Shown here: positions 55,745 through 64,000 of the stretch, in pieces | Position numbering within the stretch: the stretch's first letter is position 1 | Layout: every line of letters starts with the position of its first letter | Assembly: GCF_038443705.2 (NCBI RefSeq) | Contig: NZ_CP151767.2 | Span: forward strand, 744,001 to 808,000 | Direction: 5' to 3' | Length of the DNA: 64,000 nt | Origin: Yoonia sp. SS1-5 | GTDB taxonomy: Bacteria > Pseudomonadota > Alphaproteobacteria > Rhodobacterales > Rhodobacteraceae | Program-made: the position numbers and the translations under genes | Notes under the pieces: generated by a model | What the model saw: only the letters and a program-made list of their open reading frames with translations | Told to the model about the DNA's origin: nothing | Databases searched by the model: none

Positions 55745-58153
55745 TTAGTGCGTGCGGGCGCCTTCGCCCTCTGCACCGGCCTTAAGCGCTGCGGCAGCTG
55801 CCGCTTCTTCGGCCGCTTCATCCCAATCAATCGATTCCGGCTTGGCCACAAGCGCATGTTCCAACACTTCGGACACGTGCGAAACGGGGATAATCGTCAA
55901 ACCCTCTTTCACGTTATCGGGAATTTCCGGCAGGTCCTTGGCATTGTCCTTGGGAATAAGCACGGTTGTTATGCCGCCGCGCAATGCAGCCAACAGCTTT
56001 TCCTTCAGACCGCCAATTGGCATCGCGTTCCCGCGCAAGGACACCTCGCCCGTCATTGCGATATCCTTGCGGACAGCAATGCCCGTCAGCACAGACACAA
56101 TCGACGTGACCATCGCCAAACCGGCAGAGGGGCCATCCTTGGGTGTCGCACCATCCGGCACGTGGACGTGAATGTCGATCGTATCGAATTTTGGTGGTTT
56201 CACACCAATTTCCGGCGCAATCGAACGCACATATGAGGAGGCTGCGTCAATGGATTCCTTCATCACATCGCCCAGTTTACCGGTTGTTTTCATTCGGCCT
56301 TTCCCCGGCAACCGCAACGCCTCGATATTGAGAAGTTCGCCACCAACACTTGTCCAGGCCAGACCGGTCACGACGCCAATCTGATCCTCTTCCTCGGCCA
56401 GACCAAAGCGGTGCTTTTCGACGCCCAGGAAATCATCAAGATTGGCCGCGGTGACCGCGATGACATCCGCCTCTTTCTTGACGATCTTGGTGACGGCCTT
56501 GCGTGCGACCTTGGCAAGTTCGCGTTCCATGTTCCGCACACCCGCCTCACGGGTATAGACGCGGACCATCGACAGCAGGGCATCATCTGCAACGCTGAAT
56601 TCCTTGTCCTTCAAGCCATGATTTTTCATGACCTTCGGCAGCAGGTGCTGCTTGGCAATCTCGACTTTCTCATCCTCGGTGTAGCCCGAGAGCGAAATAA
56701 TCTCCATCCGGTCCAGCAGTGGGCCCGGCATGTTGTAAGAGTTTGCCGTGGTCAGGAACATCACATTCGACAGGTCGTATTCAACCTCGAGATAGTGGTC
56801 GACAAAGGTCGAATTCTGTTCCGGATCAAGCACTTCCAACATGGCCGATGCGGGATCCCCACGGAAATCCTGACCCATCTTGTCGATCTCGTCGAGCAGG
56901 ATCAGCGGATTTGTGGTCTTGGCCTTTTTCAATGCCTGAATGATCTTGCCGGGCATGGATCCGATATATGTCCGGCGGTGACCGCGAATTTCGCTTTCAT
57001 CGCGCACGCCGCCAAGCGAGATGCGAATAAACTCGCGCCCCGTGGCTTTCGCAACCGACTTGCCAAGCGATGTTTTACCAACGCCGGGTGGTCCAACAAG
57101 GCACATGATCGGGCCTTTCAGCTTGGCCGACCTTTGCTGCACCGCCAGATATTCGACAATTCGTTCCTTGACCTTCTCAAGACCGTAATGGTCGTTGTCC
57201 AACACCTTTTGCGCGTTGTTCAGATCCTTTTTGGTGCGGGATTTCTTGCCCCACGGAACAGCCAATATCCAGTCTAGGTAGTTGCGCACAACTGTCGCCT
57301 CGGCGGACATGGGCGACATGTTCTTGAGCTTCTTAAGCTCTGCATCAACCTTTTCCTTGGCTTCCTTGGACAGCTTGGTTTCGGCGATTTTCGCCTCAAG
57401 CTCGGCCACTTCGTTCTGGCCGTCCTCACCATCGCCCAGCTCTTTCTGAATGGCTTTCATCTGCTCATTCAGGTAGTATTCACGCTGTGTGCGTTCCATC
57501 TGCGTCTTGACGCGTGTCTTGATCTTTTTCTCGACCTGAAGCACCGACATCTCGCCCTGCATCATGCCGAAAACCTTCTCGAGGCGTTCCGATACTGACA
57601 GCGTTTCCAGCAAACCCTGTTTCTGGTCTACTTCGATACCCAGATGCCCGGCCACAAGATCGGCCAGCTTGGCAGGTTCTGTCGCTTCGCCGACAGCGGC
57701 CATCGCCTCTTCGGGGATGTTTTTCTTGATCTTTGCGTAGCGCTCGAATTCCGCCGACACGTTGCGGACCAGCGCCTCGACCTCGGTTGCCTCGCCCGGC
57801 AGTTCGGTCAGGTATTCGGCGGAGGCCTCGAAGAAACTGTCATTCTTGATAAACGAGGTGATGCGGACACGGCTGCGCCCTTCGACCAGCACTTTGACCG
57901 TGCCATCGGGCAGTTTCAGCAATTGCAGCACATTGGCCAGAACGCCTGCCTTGTAAATTCCGTCCTGATCGGGGTCGTCCTGACCGGGATCAACCTGGCT
58001 TGACAGCAAAATCTGCTTGTCGTCCTGCATCACCTCCTCGAGGGCGCGGACCGACTTTTCCCGGCCGACAAAAAGCGGCACGATCATATGTGGAAACACC
58101 ACGATGTCGCGCAGCGGCAGGACGGGATAGGATGAACTCAACGGTTCTTGCAT
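55745..58153 (-). CDS. lon: ATP-dependent protease Lon
   Basis: Cytoplasmic AAA+ protease of 802 residues, the family length. The N-terminal substrate domain ([20 protein letters not shown]) is followed by a coiled coil, Walker [13 protein letters not shown] and Walker [10 protein letters not shown], then the protease domain with the catalytic Ser in [12 protein letters not shown] and Lys in [10 protein letters not shown]. The frame continues upstream to 58261, but ATG 58153 (MQEPLSSS) matches the family start. The strong terminator at 55696-55725 follows. Confidence 0.97.
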   Translation of the reverse strand: MQEPLSSSYPVLPLRDIVVFPHMIVPLFVGREKSVRALEEVMQDDKQILLSSQVDPGQDDPDQDGIYKAGVLANVLQLLKLPDGTVKVLVEGRSRVRITSFIKNDSFFEASAEYLTELPGEATEVEALVRNVSAEFERYAKIKKNIPEEAMAAVGEATEPAKLADLVAGHLGIEVDQKQGLLETLSVSERLEKVFGMMQGEMSVLQVEKKIKTRVKTQMERTQREYYLNEQMKAIQKELGDGEDGQNEVAELEAKIAETKLSKEAKEKVDAELKKLKNMSPMSAEATVVRNYLDWILAVPWGKKSRTKKDLNNAQKVLDNDHYGLEKVKERIVEYLAVQQRSAKLKGPIMCLVGPPGVGKTSLGKSVAKATGREFIRISLGGVRDESEIRGHRRTYIGSMPGKIIQALKKAKTTNPLILLDEIDKMGQDFRGDPASAMLEVLDPEQNSTFVDHYLEVEYDLSNVMFLTTANSYNMPGPLLDRMEIISLSGYTEDEKVEIAKQHLLPKVMKNHGLKDKEFSVADDALLSMVRVYTREAGVRNMERELAKVARKAVTKIVKKEADVIAVTAANLDDFLGVEKHRFGLAEEEDQIGVVTGLAWTSVGGELLNIEALRLPGKGRMKTTGKLGDVMKESIDAASSYVRSIAPEIGVKPPKFDTIDIHVHVPDGATPKDGPSAGLAMVTSIVSVLTGIAVRKDIAMTGEVSLRGNAMPIGGLKEKLLAALRGGITTVLIPKDNAKDLPEIPDNVKEGLTIIPVSHVSEVLEHALVAKPESIDWDEAAEEAAAAAALKAGAEGEGARTH

Positions 58154-58670
58154 GCTCTTTTTCCTTTTTTGGCAAGATGCGCCTGTCCCGCATTCGCAGC
58201 AACATGATGCATCTCCGCTTGGCATCAACATGTGGGGGCGGTGATGCAGCGAGTCAACCAAACATCAGCGTTTTACCGACAGCCTGCCCCTGCCCCGCCA
58301 TCTACCGCAAGCAAACAAACAATAAAATATGAAGATTCTGCTGCTTTGATACGGTTTGTCGCGGTCAGGCGACCCGAAATCAGGCAAAAAAGAACGAAAT
58401 GAGCGACCAGACAGATGCTGGCCGCTCACACTTGTCACCGTTACCAATTAACCAATGTGTCACTCACGGTACTCTTTATACCTTGACCTTAGGGGAACAT
58501 TTTCGGCGGCGCAGGTGGGGATTTCCGCACTTTTGGTTCCGATATTTGCGTTTAACGCCCTGTAAAACACGCAAGGCGCGTTGTGGTTTACGCGTTGCAT
58601 CCTCAAGCTGCGTCGCGGCGTCGGTCGCTGGTGAAAGCGGCGCATATGCTGCGAATCGCAGATTGGCATA
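58154..58670. other. Non-coding region between lon and tgt
   Basis: 517 bases with no convincing gene. On the minus strand, 58401-58427 folds as GAGCG/CGCTC plus CCAG/CTGG with one mismatch, and a T-rich stretch (58386-58391 on the other strand) follows nine bases later; this may be the tgt terminator or the end of a small RNA. The lon promoter must lie in the part nearest 58153 but was not fixed. Confidence 0.5.
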
Positions 58671-59795
58671 TTAGACGGGTGCGATGTCACCCAAGGCACG
58701 TTCGGCGTGAAAATCCGCCTCCCACGCCGCAAACGCCCCATCCGCAATCGCCGCCCGCATCCCTGCCATGATCTCCTGAAAGTAATGCAGGTTGTGCCAT
58801 GTCAGCAGCATGCCGGAAATCATCTCCTGCGCCCGGAAGACATGGTGCAGATAGGCCCGCGAATAATGCGCACAGGCCGGGCATGTGCAGGCCTCGTCCA
58901 GCGGTCGCGGGTCATCGGCGTGTCGTGCGTTCTTGATGTTGACCACCCCGCGCCGGGTAAAGACCTGACCGGTCCGCCCCGACCGGCTTGGCAAGACGCA
59001 ATCCATCATGTCGATGCCGCGCTTGACGGCGCCAACGATATCGTCGGGCTTGCCCACCCCCATCAGGTAGCGCGGCTTATCAACGGGAAGCTGCGCAGGC
59101 GCAAAGTCCAGAACCTTGAACATCGCTTCCTGCCCCTCGCCCACGGCCAGACCGCCAACCGCATAGCCATCAAATTCAATCTCGCGCAGGGCTGCCGCGC
59201 TCTGCGCCCGAAGGTCTTCCTCCAGCCCGCCCTGCTGGATCCCGAACAGCGCGTGCCCGGGCCTGTCCCCGAATGCGTCGCGGGATCGCTGCGCCCAGCG
59301 CATGGACAATTCCATGCTTTGCGCGATCCGGTCGCGATCAGCGGGCAATGCCGGGCATTCGTCAAAGCACATGACAATATCGGACCCCAGAAGCTTCTGG
59401 ATCTCCATCGAGCGTTCGGGGGTCAGGTGGTGTTTTGACCCGTCAATATGCGATTTGAAGGTCACCCCTTCTTCGGTCAATTTGCGCAGGGATGACAGCG
59501 ACATGACCTGAAAACCGCCACTGTCGGTCAGGATGGGCTTGTCCCAGTTCATGAACCGATGCAGCCCGCCCAGCCTGTCGATCCGTTCGGCAGTGGGACG
59601 CAACATCAGGTGATAGGTGTTCCCCAACAGGATATCAGCGCCGGTGGCAGCCACGCTTTCCGGCATCATCGCCTTGACGGTTGCAGCCGTCCCCACTGGC
59701 ATGAAGGCAGGGGTGCGGATATCGCCACGCGGCGTATGAATAGTCCCGGTACGGGCGGCGCCATCAGTGGCGCGCAGATCAAATGAAAAGCTCAT
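58671..59795 (-). CDS. tgt: tRNA-guanine transglycosylase
   Basis: Queuosine-pathway enzyme that swaps guanine 34 for preQ1 in tRNAs with GUN anticodons. The 374-residue product shows [27 protein letters not shown] with the nucleophile-region Asp, [12 protein letters not shown], and [18 protein letters not shown]. The zinc site [16 protein letters not shown] plus the downstream His in LTWHNLHYF is intact. ATG 59795 (MSFSFD) is chosen; MRRVMSF at 59807 is an alternative. The other queuosine genes are not in the window. Confidence 0.96.
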   Translation of the reverse strand: MSFSFDLRATDGAARTGTIHTPRGDIRTPAFMPVGTAATVKAMMPESVAATGADILLGNTYHLMLRPTAERIDRLGGLHRFMNWDKPILTDSGGFQVMSLSSLRKLTEEGVTFKSHIDGSKHHLTPERSMEIQKLLGSDIVMCFDECPALPADRDRIAQSMELSMRWAQRSRDAFGDRPGHALFGIQQGGLEEDLRAQSAAALREIEFDGYAVGGLAVGEGQEAMFKVLDFAPAQLPVDKPRYLMGVGKPDDIVGAVKRGIDMMDCVLPSRSGRTGQVFTRRGVVNIKNARHADDPRPLDEACTCPACAHYSRAYLHHVFRAQEMISGMLLTWHNLHYFQEIMAGMRAAIADGAFAAWEADFHAERALGDIAPV

Positions 59796-59860
59796 GACGC
59801 GCCTCATGGTACAAAATCCCCCACTTGCCAAGAGACCTGCACGCCGCCACGGTTTCATCC

Positions 59861-62107
59861 ATGCCAATCAAACGGACCCGCCCGGCAGGATTACGGCCCG
59901 CGCCCACCCTGCCCAATCACCGCAAGTCGCCGGACCATCTGGGCCGGATTGCAGCGTTAAGCAAGAATGCGCGCACGACTTGGTTCTCGCTCCTCGGTGT
60001 GCTGCTTTTCGTCGGGGTGACCCTGCTGGGGTTCGCGCATATCGACTTTTACGGCTATGACAGGCAGACGGCCTTGCCGCTGATCGGGGTCTCGGTGCCG
60101 ACGATCTTCTTTTTCTGGACCGCCCCGCTGCTTGTTGCGGCCAACTACGTCTATTTTCATCTGTATCTGATCCGCCTGTGGGACGCACTGGGGGACGCGC
60201 CGGCGCGGATCGGGGGCGAACCTCTTGGCCGGGCGATCCCGCCCTGGCTGGTGACGGATGCCGCATTGTGGCTGCGACATCTGGCGCGGGGGGATGACTG
60301 CACCGATACGCGTCCGCTGGAAGGTCTGACCGCCGTGCTGAACTTTGCCCTGACATGGTGCCTGGGCTTGCTGATCGGGGGCATGGCCTGGTGGCTGTCA
60401 GGCGTGGCAAGGGACGCGATGATGACCGGGCTGGCCGCGTTGGCATTGTCGGGCATGATGCTGACGGCAGTGACAAGCTTTGCCGGGCTCTGGTCCCGTA
60501 TGGTCAGGGACAGGATGCCCGGGCGTCCGGTGGGCGCCACATTTGCGGCCCTCTTTACCGCCCTCTGCCTTGCCGCACCCAGCTATTTCCGCACAGTCGA
60601 TCCCGCACCCTGGATGATGGAAACGGAACGGATGCGGGTCTGGGACGCAGCAAGCGGGCAACTGGTCGATGCCGAGATTGTCACCCCGATCTACGCAGAT
60701 CACGAAACGCCATTGTGGGACCGGCTGTGGACCTTGGCCGAGATCAATCTTGAGGGTGAGAACATCGTCGAAAAGCCGGGCAACTGGCTGCCATTCGGGC
60801 TGGTCTGGGCAGAGTTCGAACGCGGCTGGTGCGCGCGCGAAGCCCCCGACGATTGCGCGGTTTTGGGGGCACATGCGGACGCCATCAACGAAGAGTTCTG
60901 GAACCGGCAGGATTCCACATTGGCGTTTCTGAAGCGCCCGCAATGGCATAACCCCGGTCAGCGCAAGCCGGACTTTCGCGGGGCGAACCTGCGCGAGACC
61001 TTCTTGGCTGACATTGATCTGGATGGCGCGATGCTGCACGGCGCAGATCTGAGCGAGGCGGAATTGCGTGGCGCAGACCTGAGCGGTGCCATCATGGATT
61101 GGGCCATACTGGAAGAAGCCGCATTGCAGGGCATCGACCTTGAAGACGCCTCGCTGAACGGGGCGGACATGACGGATGCGCAGCTTTGGGGGGCGGTCAT
61201 GGACAATGCGCGCTTGCAGGCTGCAAACCTTGCAGGCGCCAACCTGCGCGCTGCATCGCTGAAAGACGCGGTCATGCAACGGGCGAATTTTCAGTGGGCC
61301 GATCTGCGGGGCGCCAATGTCTCGGGGGCGCAAATGCAGCTTGTCGATCTGCGCGAGGCTGACGCACGCGCCGCGACGCTGGTGTTTGCCGATCTGCAAG
61401 ACGCAAACCTGACCCATAGCGTCCTGTCCAATGCCGATTTGAGCACCGCCAATTTGCAGAACGCCAATCTGGCCAGCACGGAGTTGCAAGATGCCTTGCT
61501 TTATGCGGCAAATCTGACCGGCGCGCGGCTTGGAAATGCGGTGCTGACACGGGCCAATCTGAGTTCCGCAAAGCTGGCGGGCGTAAATCTTGACCGGGCG
61601 CGGCTTGATGGCACCGTGCTGAACGGCGTCAGCATGTCCGGCGCGGATCTGAGTTTCTCGTGGATAGAGGGCATTTCGATCGCACCATTTGATATCTTGC
61701 GCCCAGAGACGGGCGGCGGATGGCCACAAGCCGATATTCTGCAGGCTGAACATTCCATCACAGGAACACGCAATCAGGGCGGTGCGGTCAGAGAAGTCGA
61801 TTTTGCCGCTGGCCCGGTCATCGCCGGGCTTGATTGGCGCAATGCTTTTGTCGATGGCAGCGTTACAGGTCAGGATCGGCTGACCGCCGCCATGGGGCTT
61901 GCCACGCCCCCCTGCCAATGGACCAATGCGGTTCTGGATGATGCCACATTTTATGGCCGGTGGCGTGGCTGGCTGGCGCTCAACCCCGATCCGACCAGCG
62001 ATCTGATGTACAATTGGGCCGGGATCGCCCCTGCAAAATGGGCAGATGTAACCGCCATCCCCCCACCGCCGGGCTGCGCATGGGCAACCGGCCCGCTTAC
62101 CCCCTGA
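59861..62107 (+). CDS. Pentapeptide-repeat membrane protein, copy 1
   Basis: A 748-residue protein. About five membrane helices occupy residues 45-260 ([35 protein letters not shown]). A polar region follows with [20 protein letters not shown]. From about 375 to 600 come tandem pentapeptides of the A(D/N)LxX type ([18 protein letters not shown]), which form a right-handed beta-helix. The last ~150 residues are not repetitive and hold two Cys. Start ATG 59861. A paralog follows 82 bases downstream. Function unknown; membrane-anchored beta-helix proteins may act as scaffolds or sensors. Confidence 0.88.
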   Translation: MPIKRTRPAGLRPAPTLPNHRKSPDHLGRIAALSKNARTTWFSLLGVLLFVGVTLLGFAHIDFYGYDRQTALPLIGVSVPTIFFFWTAPLLVAANYVYFHLYLIRLWDALGDAPARIGGEPLGRAIPPWLVTDAALWLRHLARGDDCTDTRPLEGLTAVLNFALTWCLGLLIGGMAWWLSGVARDAMMTGLAALALSGMMLTAVTSFAGLWSRMVRDRMPGRPVGATFAALFTALCLAAPSYFRTVDPAPWMMETERMRVWDAASGQLVDAEIVTPIYADHETPLWDRLWTLAEINLEGENIVEKPGNWLPFGLVWAEFERGWCAREAPDDCAVLGAHADAINEEFWNRQDSTLAFLKRPQWHNPGQRKPDFRGANLRETFLADIDLDGAMLHGADLSEAELRGADLSGAIMDWAILEEAALQGIDLEDASLNGADMTDAQLWGAVMDNARLQAANLAGANLRAASLKDAVMQRANFQWADLRGANVSGAQMQLVDLREADARAATLVFADLQDANLTHSVLSNADLSTANLQNANLASTELQDALLYAANLTGARLGNAVLTRANLSSAKLAGVNLDRARLDGTVLNGVSMSGADLSFSWIEGISIAPFDILRPETGGGWPQADILQAEHSITGTRNQGGAVREVDFAAGPVIAGLDWRNAFVDGSVTGQDRLTAAMGLATPPCQWTNAVLDDATFYGRWRGWLALNPDPTSDLMYNWAGIAPAKWADVTAIPPPPGCAWATGPLTP

Positions 62108-62189
62108 GACAGCCGGACGGACCCGCAAAACTGCCCTTACGTCAACGAAACGCTTGCCAAGCGTTAACCCCCGGTACACGTTGCGTCTT

Positions 62190-64000
62190 ATGAGTAAATC
62201 ACGGATCAGGCCCGCCTTGACGGCCGCAAAGGTTGCAGCCGCTGGCAAGCCGTCTGGCGAGGACACGATCAAGCGGATCGCCTCGCTGACAAATAACGCG
62301 CGGAACACATGGTTTTCCCTGCTGGGTGTCCTGCTTTTTCTGGGCATCACCCTGCTTGGGGTCGAGGATGTGGATTTCTATGGCCATGACCGCAAGACGC
62401 AATTGCCCTTGGTCGGTGTTGCTGTGCCAACGCAGTTCTTCTTTTGGGGCGCGCCGCTTTTGGTTGCGGCCAACTACATCTACTTTCACCTCTATCTGAT
62501 CCGGCTTTGGGATGCCTTGGGCGAGGCCCCCGCACGGGTCAAGGACCGGCCCTTGGGCCGCGCCATCCCGTCATGGCTGGTCACGGATGCGGCCCTTTGG
62601 TTGCGCAACCGGATCCGGGTGGATGGCAGTACAGATATGCGCCCCCTCGAAGGCTTGGCCGCTGTTTTGATCTTTGGGCTGACATGGGGGTTGGGCCTGG
62701 GGATCGGGGTGATGGCCTGGTGGTTGTCAGCCGTCGCACGCGACTGGATGATGACAGGCCTCGCGGTGATCGCCGTCATCAGCATGACGCTGATCGCAGT
62801 GGCCAGTTTCATGGCGATGTGGCATCGGATGGGCGGTAATCAGCAGCCGGTAAAACCTGTGTCAGCCACGATCTGTTCAGCTGTTGTGGCGATCATGCTG
62901 ATCGGCCCCACCTATTTCCGCACCGTCAACCCGGCGCCCTGGACGTACGGGGTCATCGAAAGCGCCTCCTCCGCCGCCATAATCATTAACGAGGACGGAA
63001 CGGAAACCTTCACGCAAGGAGACGCCTGGGAAAAGTACGGCTATTTTTACGCGACGCGGCAATCCAGCCTTTGGGAACGTTTATGGACATTGGCCGAGAT
63101 TGATCTGGAAGGCGAAAACATCGTGCAGCGCCCCGGCAACTGGGTCCCATACGCCCTGCAACGGCGCGATTTTGAACGCGACTGGTGCAAGACCGAAGGG
63201 GTGGCCGATTGCGCCTATAGCCCCGCACAAGCCAAGCAGATGAACGATGAATTCTGGATCCGGCAACGCGCGGCCCTGTCCAGCCTCAAACGGCCCACCT
63301 GGCATCGCGTAGACCGGCGCAAACCCGACCTGCGCGGGGCCAACCTGACCGGCGCATTTCTCGCCGGGATCAATCTGAATGGCGCGCGGCTTGATGCGGC
63401 ACGACTGAATTCTGCCGTGCTGGTTGCGGCCGACCTTCGCGCCACGACCGGGCTGGAGGCAGAGTTGGACTTTGCCGACGCGCAGGGGGCCAATTTCAGC
63501 GATGCTGACTTTTCCCTTGCCCGGTTCGCCAGTGCCGGATTGCAACATGCAGATCTAAAACACGCAACCCTGGAACAAGCCGTTTTTGATAAGAGTCTTC
63601 TTGGTTTCGACCAATCTATACCTACCAATCTGACCGGCGCGGATTTCGGTGGCGCCAAATTGCGGGATGCCCGCTTTGATGGGGCCATATTGACCGGCAG
63701 TACATTTGAAGCCGCCGAATTGGACGAGGTGAATTTTTTCCAAGCAGACCTGCGCGGCGTCAGTTTCCTTTATGCCACCCTGCGCAATGGATCGGTTGCC
63801 GAGGCCAATCTGGCGGGCGCCAATCTGTCAGAGATCGTTCTGGATGGGGCAGTCCTGCATGATACCAATCTGGCCGGCGCGAACCTTGCAGGTATTCAGG
63901 CCACAGGCGCCGATTTCGCAGGCGCTGATATGACCGGCGCCGATTTCAGCATCGCCTACATCTCCGGACCATCGTTAGCAGGCGAAGAACCGCTGCGCGA
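62190..64000 (+). CDS. Pentapeptide-repeat membrane protein, copy 2 (runs off window)
   Basis: The frame from ATG 62190 (MSKSRIRPALTAAK) is open to the window end, 603 residues so far. It copies the layout of the upstream gene: helices beginning [11 protein letters not shown], then [20 protein letters not shown], the linker [20 protein letters not shown], and pentapeptides (GANLTGAFLAGINLNGARL ... GANLSEIVLDGAVL). The repeat region is less regular, with an insertion near 430-470. The two are clear tandem paralogs that have diverged. Confidence 0.88.
   Translation, partial: MSKSRIRPALTAAKVAAAGKPSGEDTIKRIASLTNNARNTWFSLLGVLLFLGITLLGVEDVDFYGHDRKTQLPLVGVAVPTQFFFWGAPLLVAANYIYFHLYLIRLWDALGEAPARVKDRPLGRAIPSWLVTDAALWLRNRIRVDGSTDMRPLEGLAAVLIFGLTWGLGLGIGVMAWWLSAVARDWMMTGLAVIAVISMTLIAVASFMAMWHRMGGNQQPVKPVSATICSAVVAIMLIGPTYFRTVNPAPWTYGVIESASSAAIIINEDGTETFTQGDAWEKYGYFYATRQSSLWERLWTLAEIDLEGENIVQRPGNWVPYALQRRDFERDWCKTEGVADCAYSPAQAKQMNDEFWIRQRAALSSLKRPTWHRVDRRKPDLRGANLTGAFLAGINLNGARLDAARLNSAVLVAADLRATTGLEAELDFADAQGANFSDADFSLARFASAGLQHADLKHATLEQAVFDKSLLGFDQSIPTNLTGADFGGAKLRDARFDGAILTGSTFEAAELDEVNFFQADLRGVSFLYATLRNGSVAEANLAGANLSEIVLDGAVLHDTNLAGANLAGIQATGADFAGADMTGADFSIAYISGPSLAGEEPLR

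Noticed and set aside
58399..58674. 91-residue plus-strand frame between lon and tgt
   Set aside because: No Shine-Dalgarno, overlaps a hairpin and the tgt end, and the product has no pattern of a real protein.
60398..62350. 650-residue open frame on the minus strand opposite the first pentapeptide gene
   Set aside because: It mirrors the regular repeat codons of the plus-strand gene, crosses into the next gene's start, and gives a low-complexity Ile/Gly/Gln-rich product with no domain.

Overview
The window reads as chromosomal DNA of a marine alphaproteobacterium of the family Rhodobacteraceae (Roseobacter group). This is inferred from the moderately GC-rich composition, the argS - SPOR - nagZ - scpA - scpB string, a DksA homologue with a single cysteine, a DUF2927 lipoprotein, TRAP transport, and the Entner-Doudoroff pair edd-eda. 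It holds about 54 protein genes plus a leader peptide, no rRNA or tRNA that I can see, no CRISPR array and no transposase gene. Genes are packed tightly and often overlap by 1 to 14 bases.

Layout. 1-8.4 kb: leftward run dgt, cation/proton antiporter, argS, SPOR protein, nagZ, scpA, scpB (chromosome segregation and cell wall). 8.5-10.8 kb: rightward erpA-like Fe-S carrier, two small membrane proteins, xthA, a secreted RcnB-like protein. 10.8-12.4 kb: FAD monooxygenase and dksA, leftward. 12.6-17.5 kb: rightward cluster of MoxR ATPase, GNAT acetyltransferase, DUF2927 lipoprotein, a 56-residue membrane protein, a VWA (CoxE-type) protein and an M48 peptidase. 17.5-19.9 kb: PIN-domain protein, RlmI-type methyltransferase, lipoprotein. 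20-22.6 kb: edd-eda behind a perfect 14-base palindromic operator. 22.6-28.8 kb: glnE with a small partner, YbaK deacylase, DUF2852 and RDD membrane proteins, the Bpt aminoacyltransferase and a possible zinc protein with an HEACH motif.

28.8-35.7 kb is a solute uptake and sensing unit: a leftward TRAP transporter with unusually large membrane subunits faces a rightward Cache-domain histidine kinase and NarL-type regulator, with TACGTA half-sites between them. 35.8-39.1 kb holds an ornithine-cyclodeaminase-like gene and an amino-acid ABC transporter without its ATPase. They are separated by a 267-base MITE-like element whose inverted ends begin with TAG and supply the stop codons of both flanking genes. 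39.5-44.5 kb is a surface locus: a TbpB-like lipoprotein gene directly followed by a 1394-residue RTX protein with cadherin-like modules and a seven-repeat FG-GAP propeller.

45-51.3 kb: YghU-type thiol oxidoreductase, a membrane protein, a fatty acid desaturase, a soluble methyl-accepting-like protein, and ilvBN behind a classic attenuator with a Val/Leu-rich leader peptide. 51.3-55.5 kb: a CheB-CheR-coiled-coil-PAS fusion without kinase domain, divergent from an unknown gene. 55.7-59.8 kb: lon and tgt. 59.9-64 kb: two tandem paralogous membrane proteins with pentapeptide repeats, the second running off the window.

The strongest candidates for something new are the stop-codon-donating MITE, the TbpB-like/RTX-FG-GAP surface pair, the tandem pentapeptide-repeat membrane proteins, the kinase-less CheB/CheR/PAS protein near a minimal soluble MCP-like protein, and the MoxR/VWA/M48 cluster with its tiny membrane protein. 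I did not find an unmistakable new defence or biosynthetic system.
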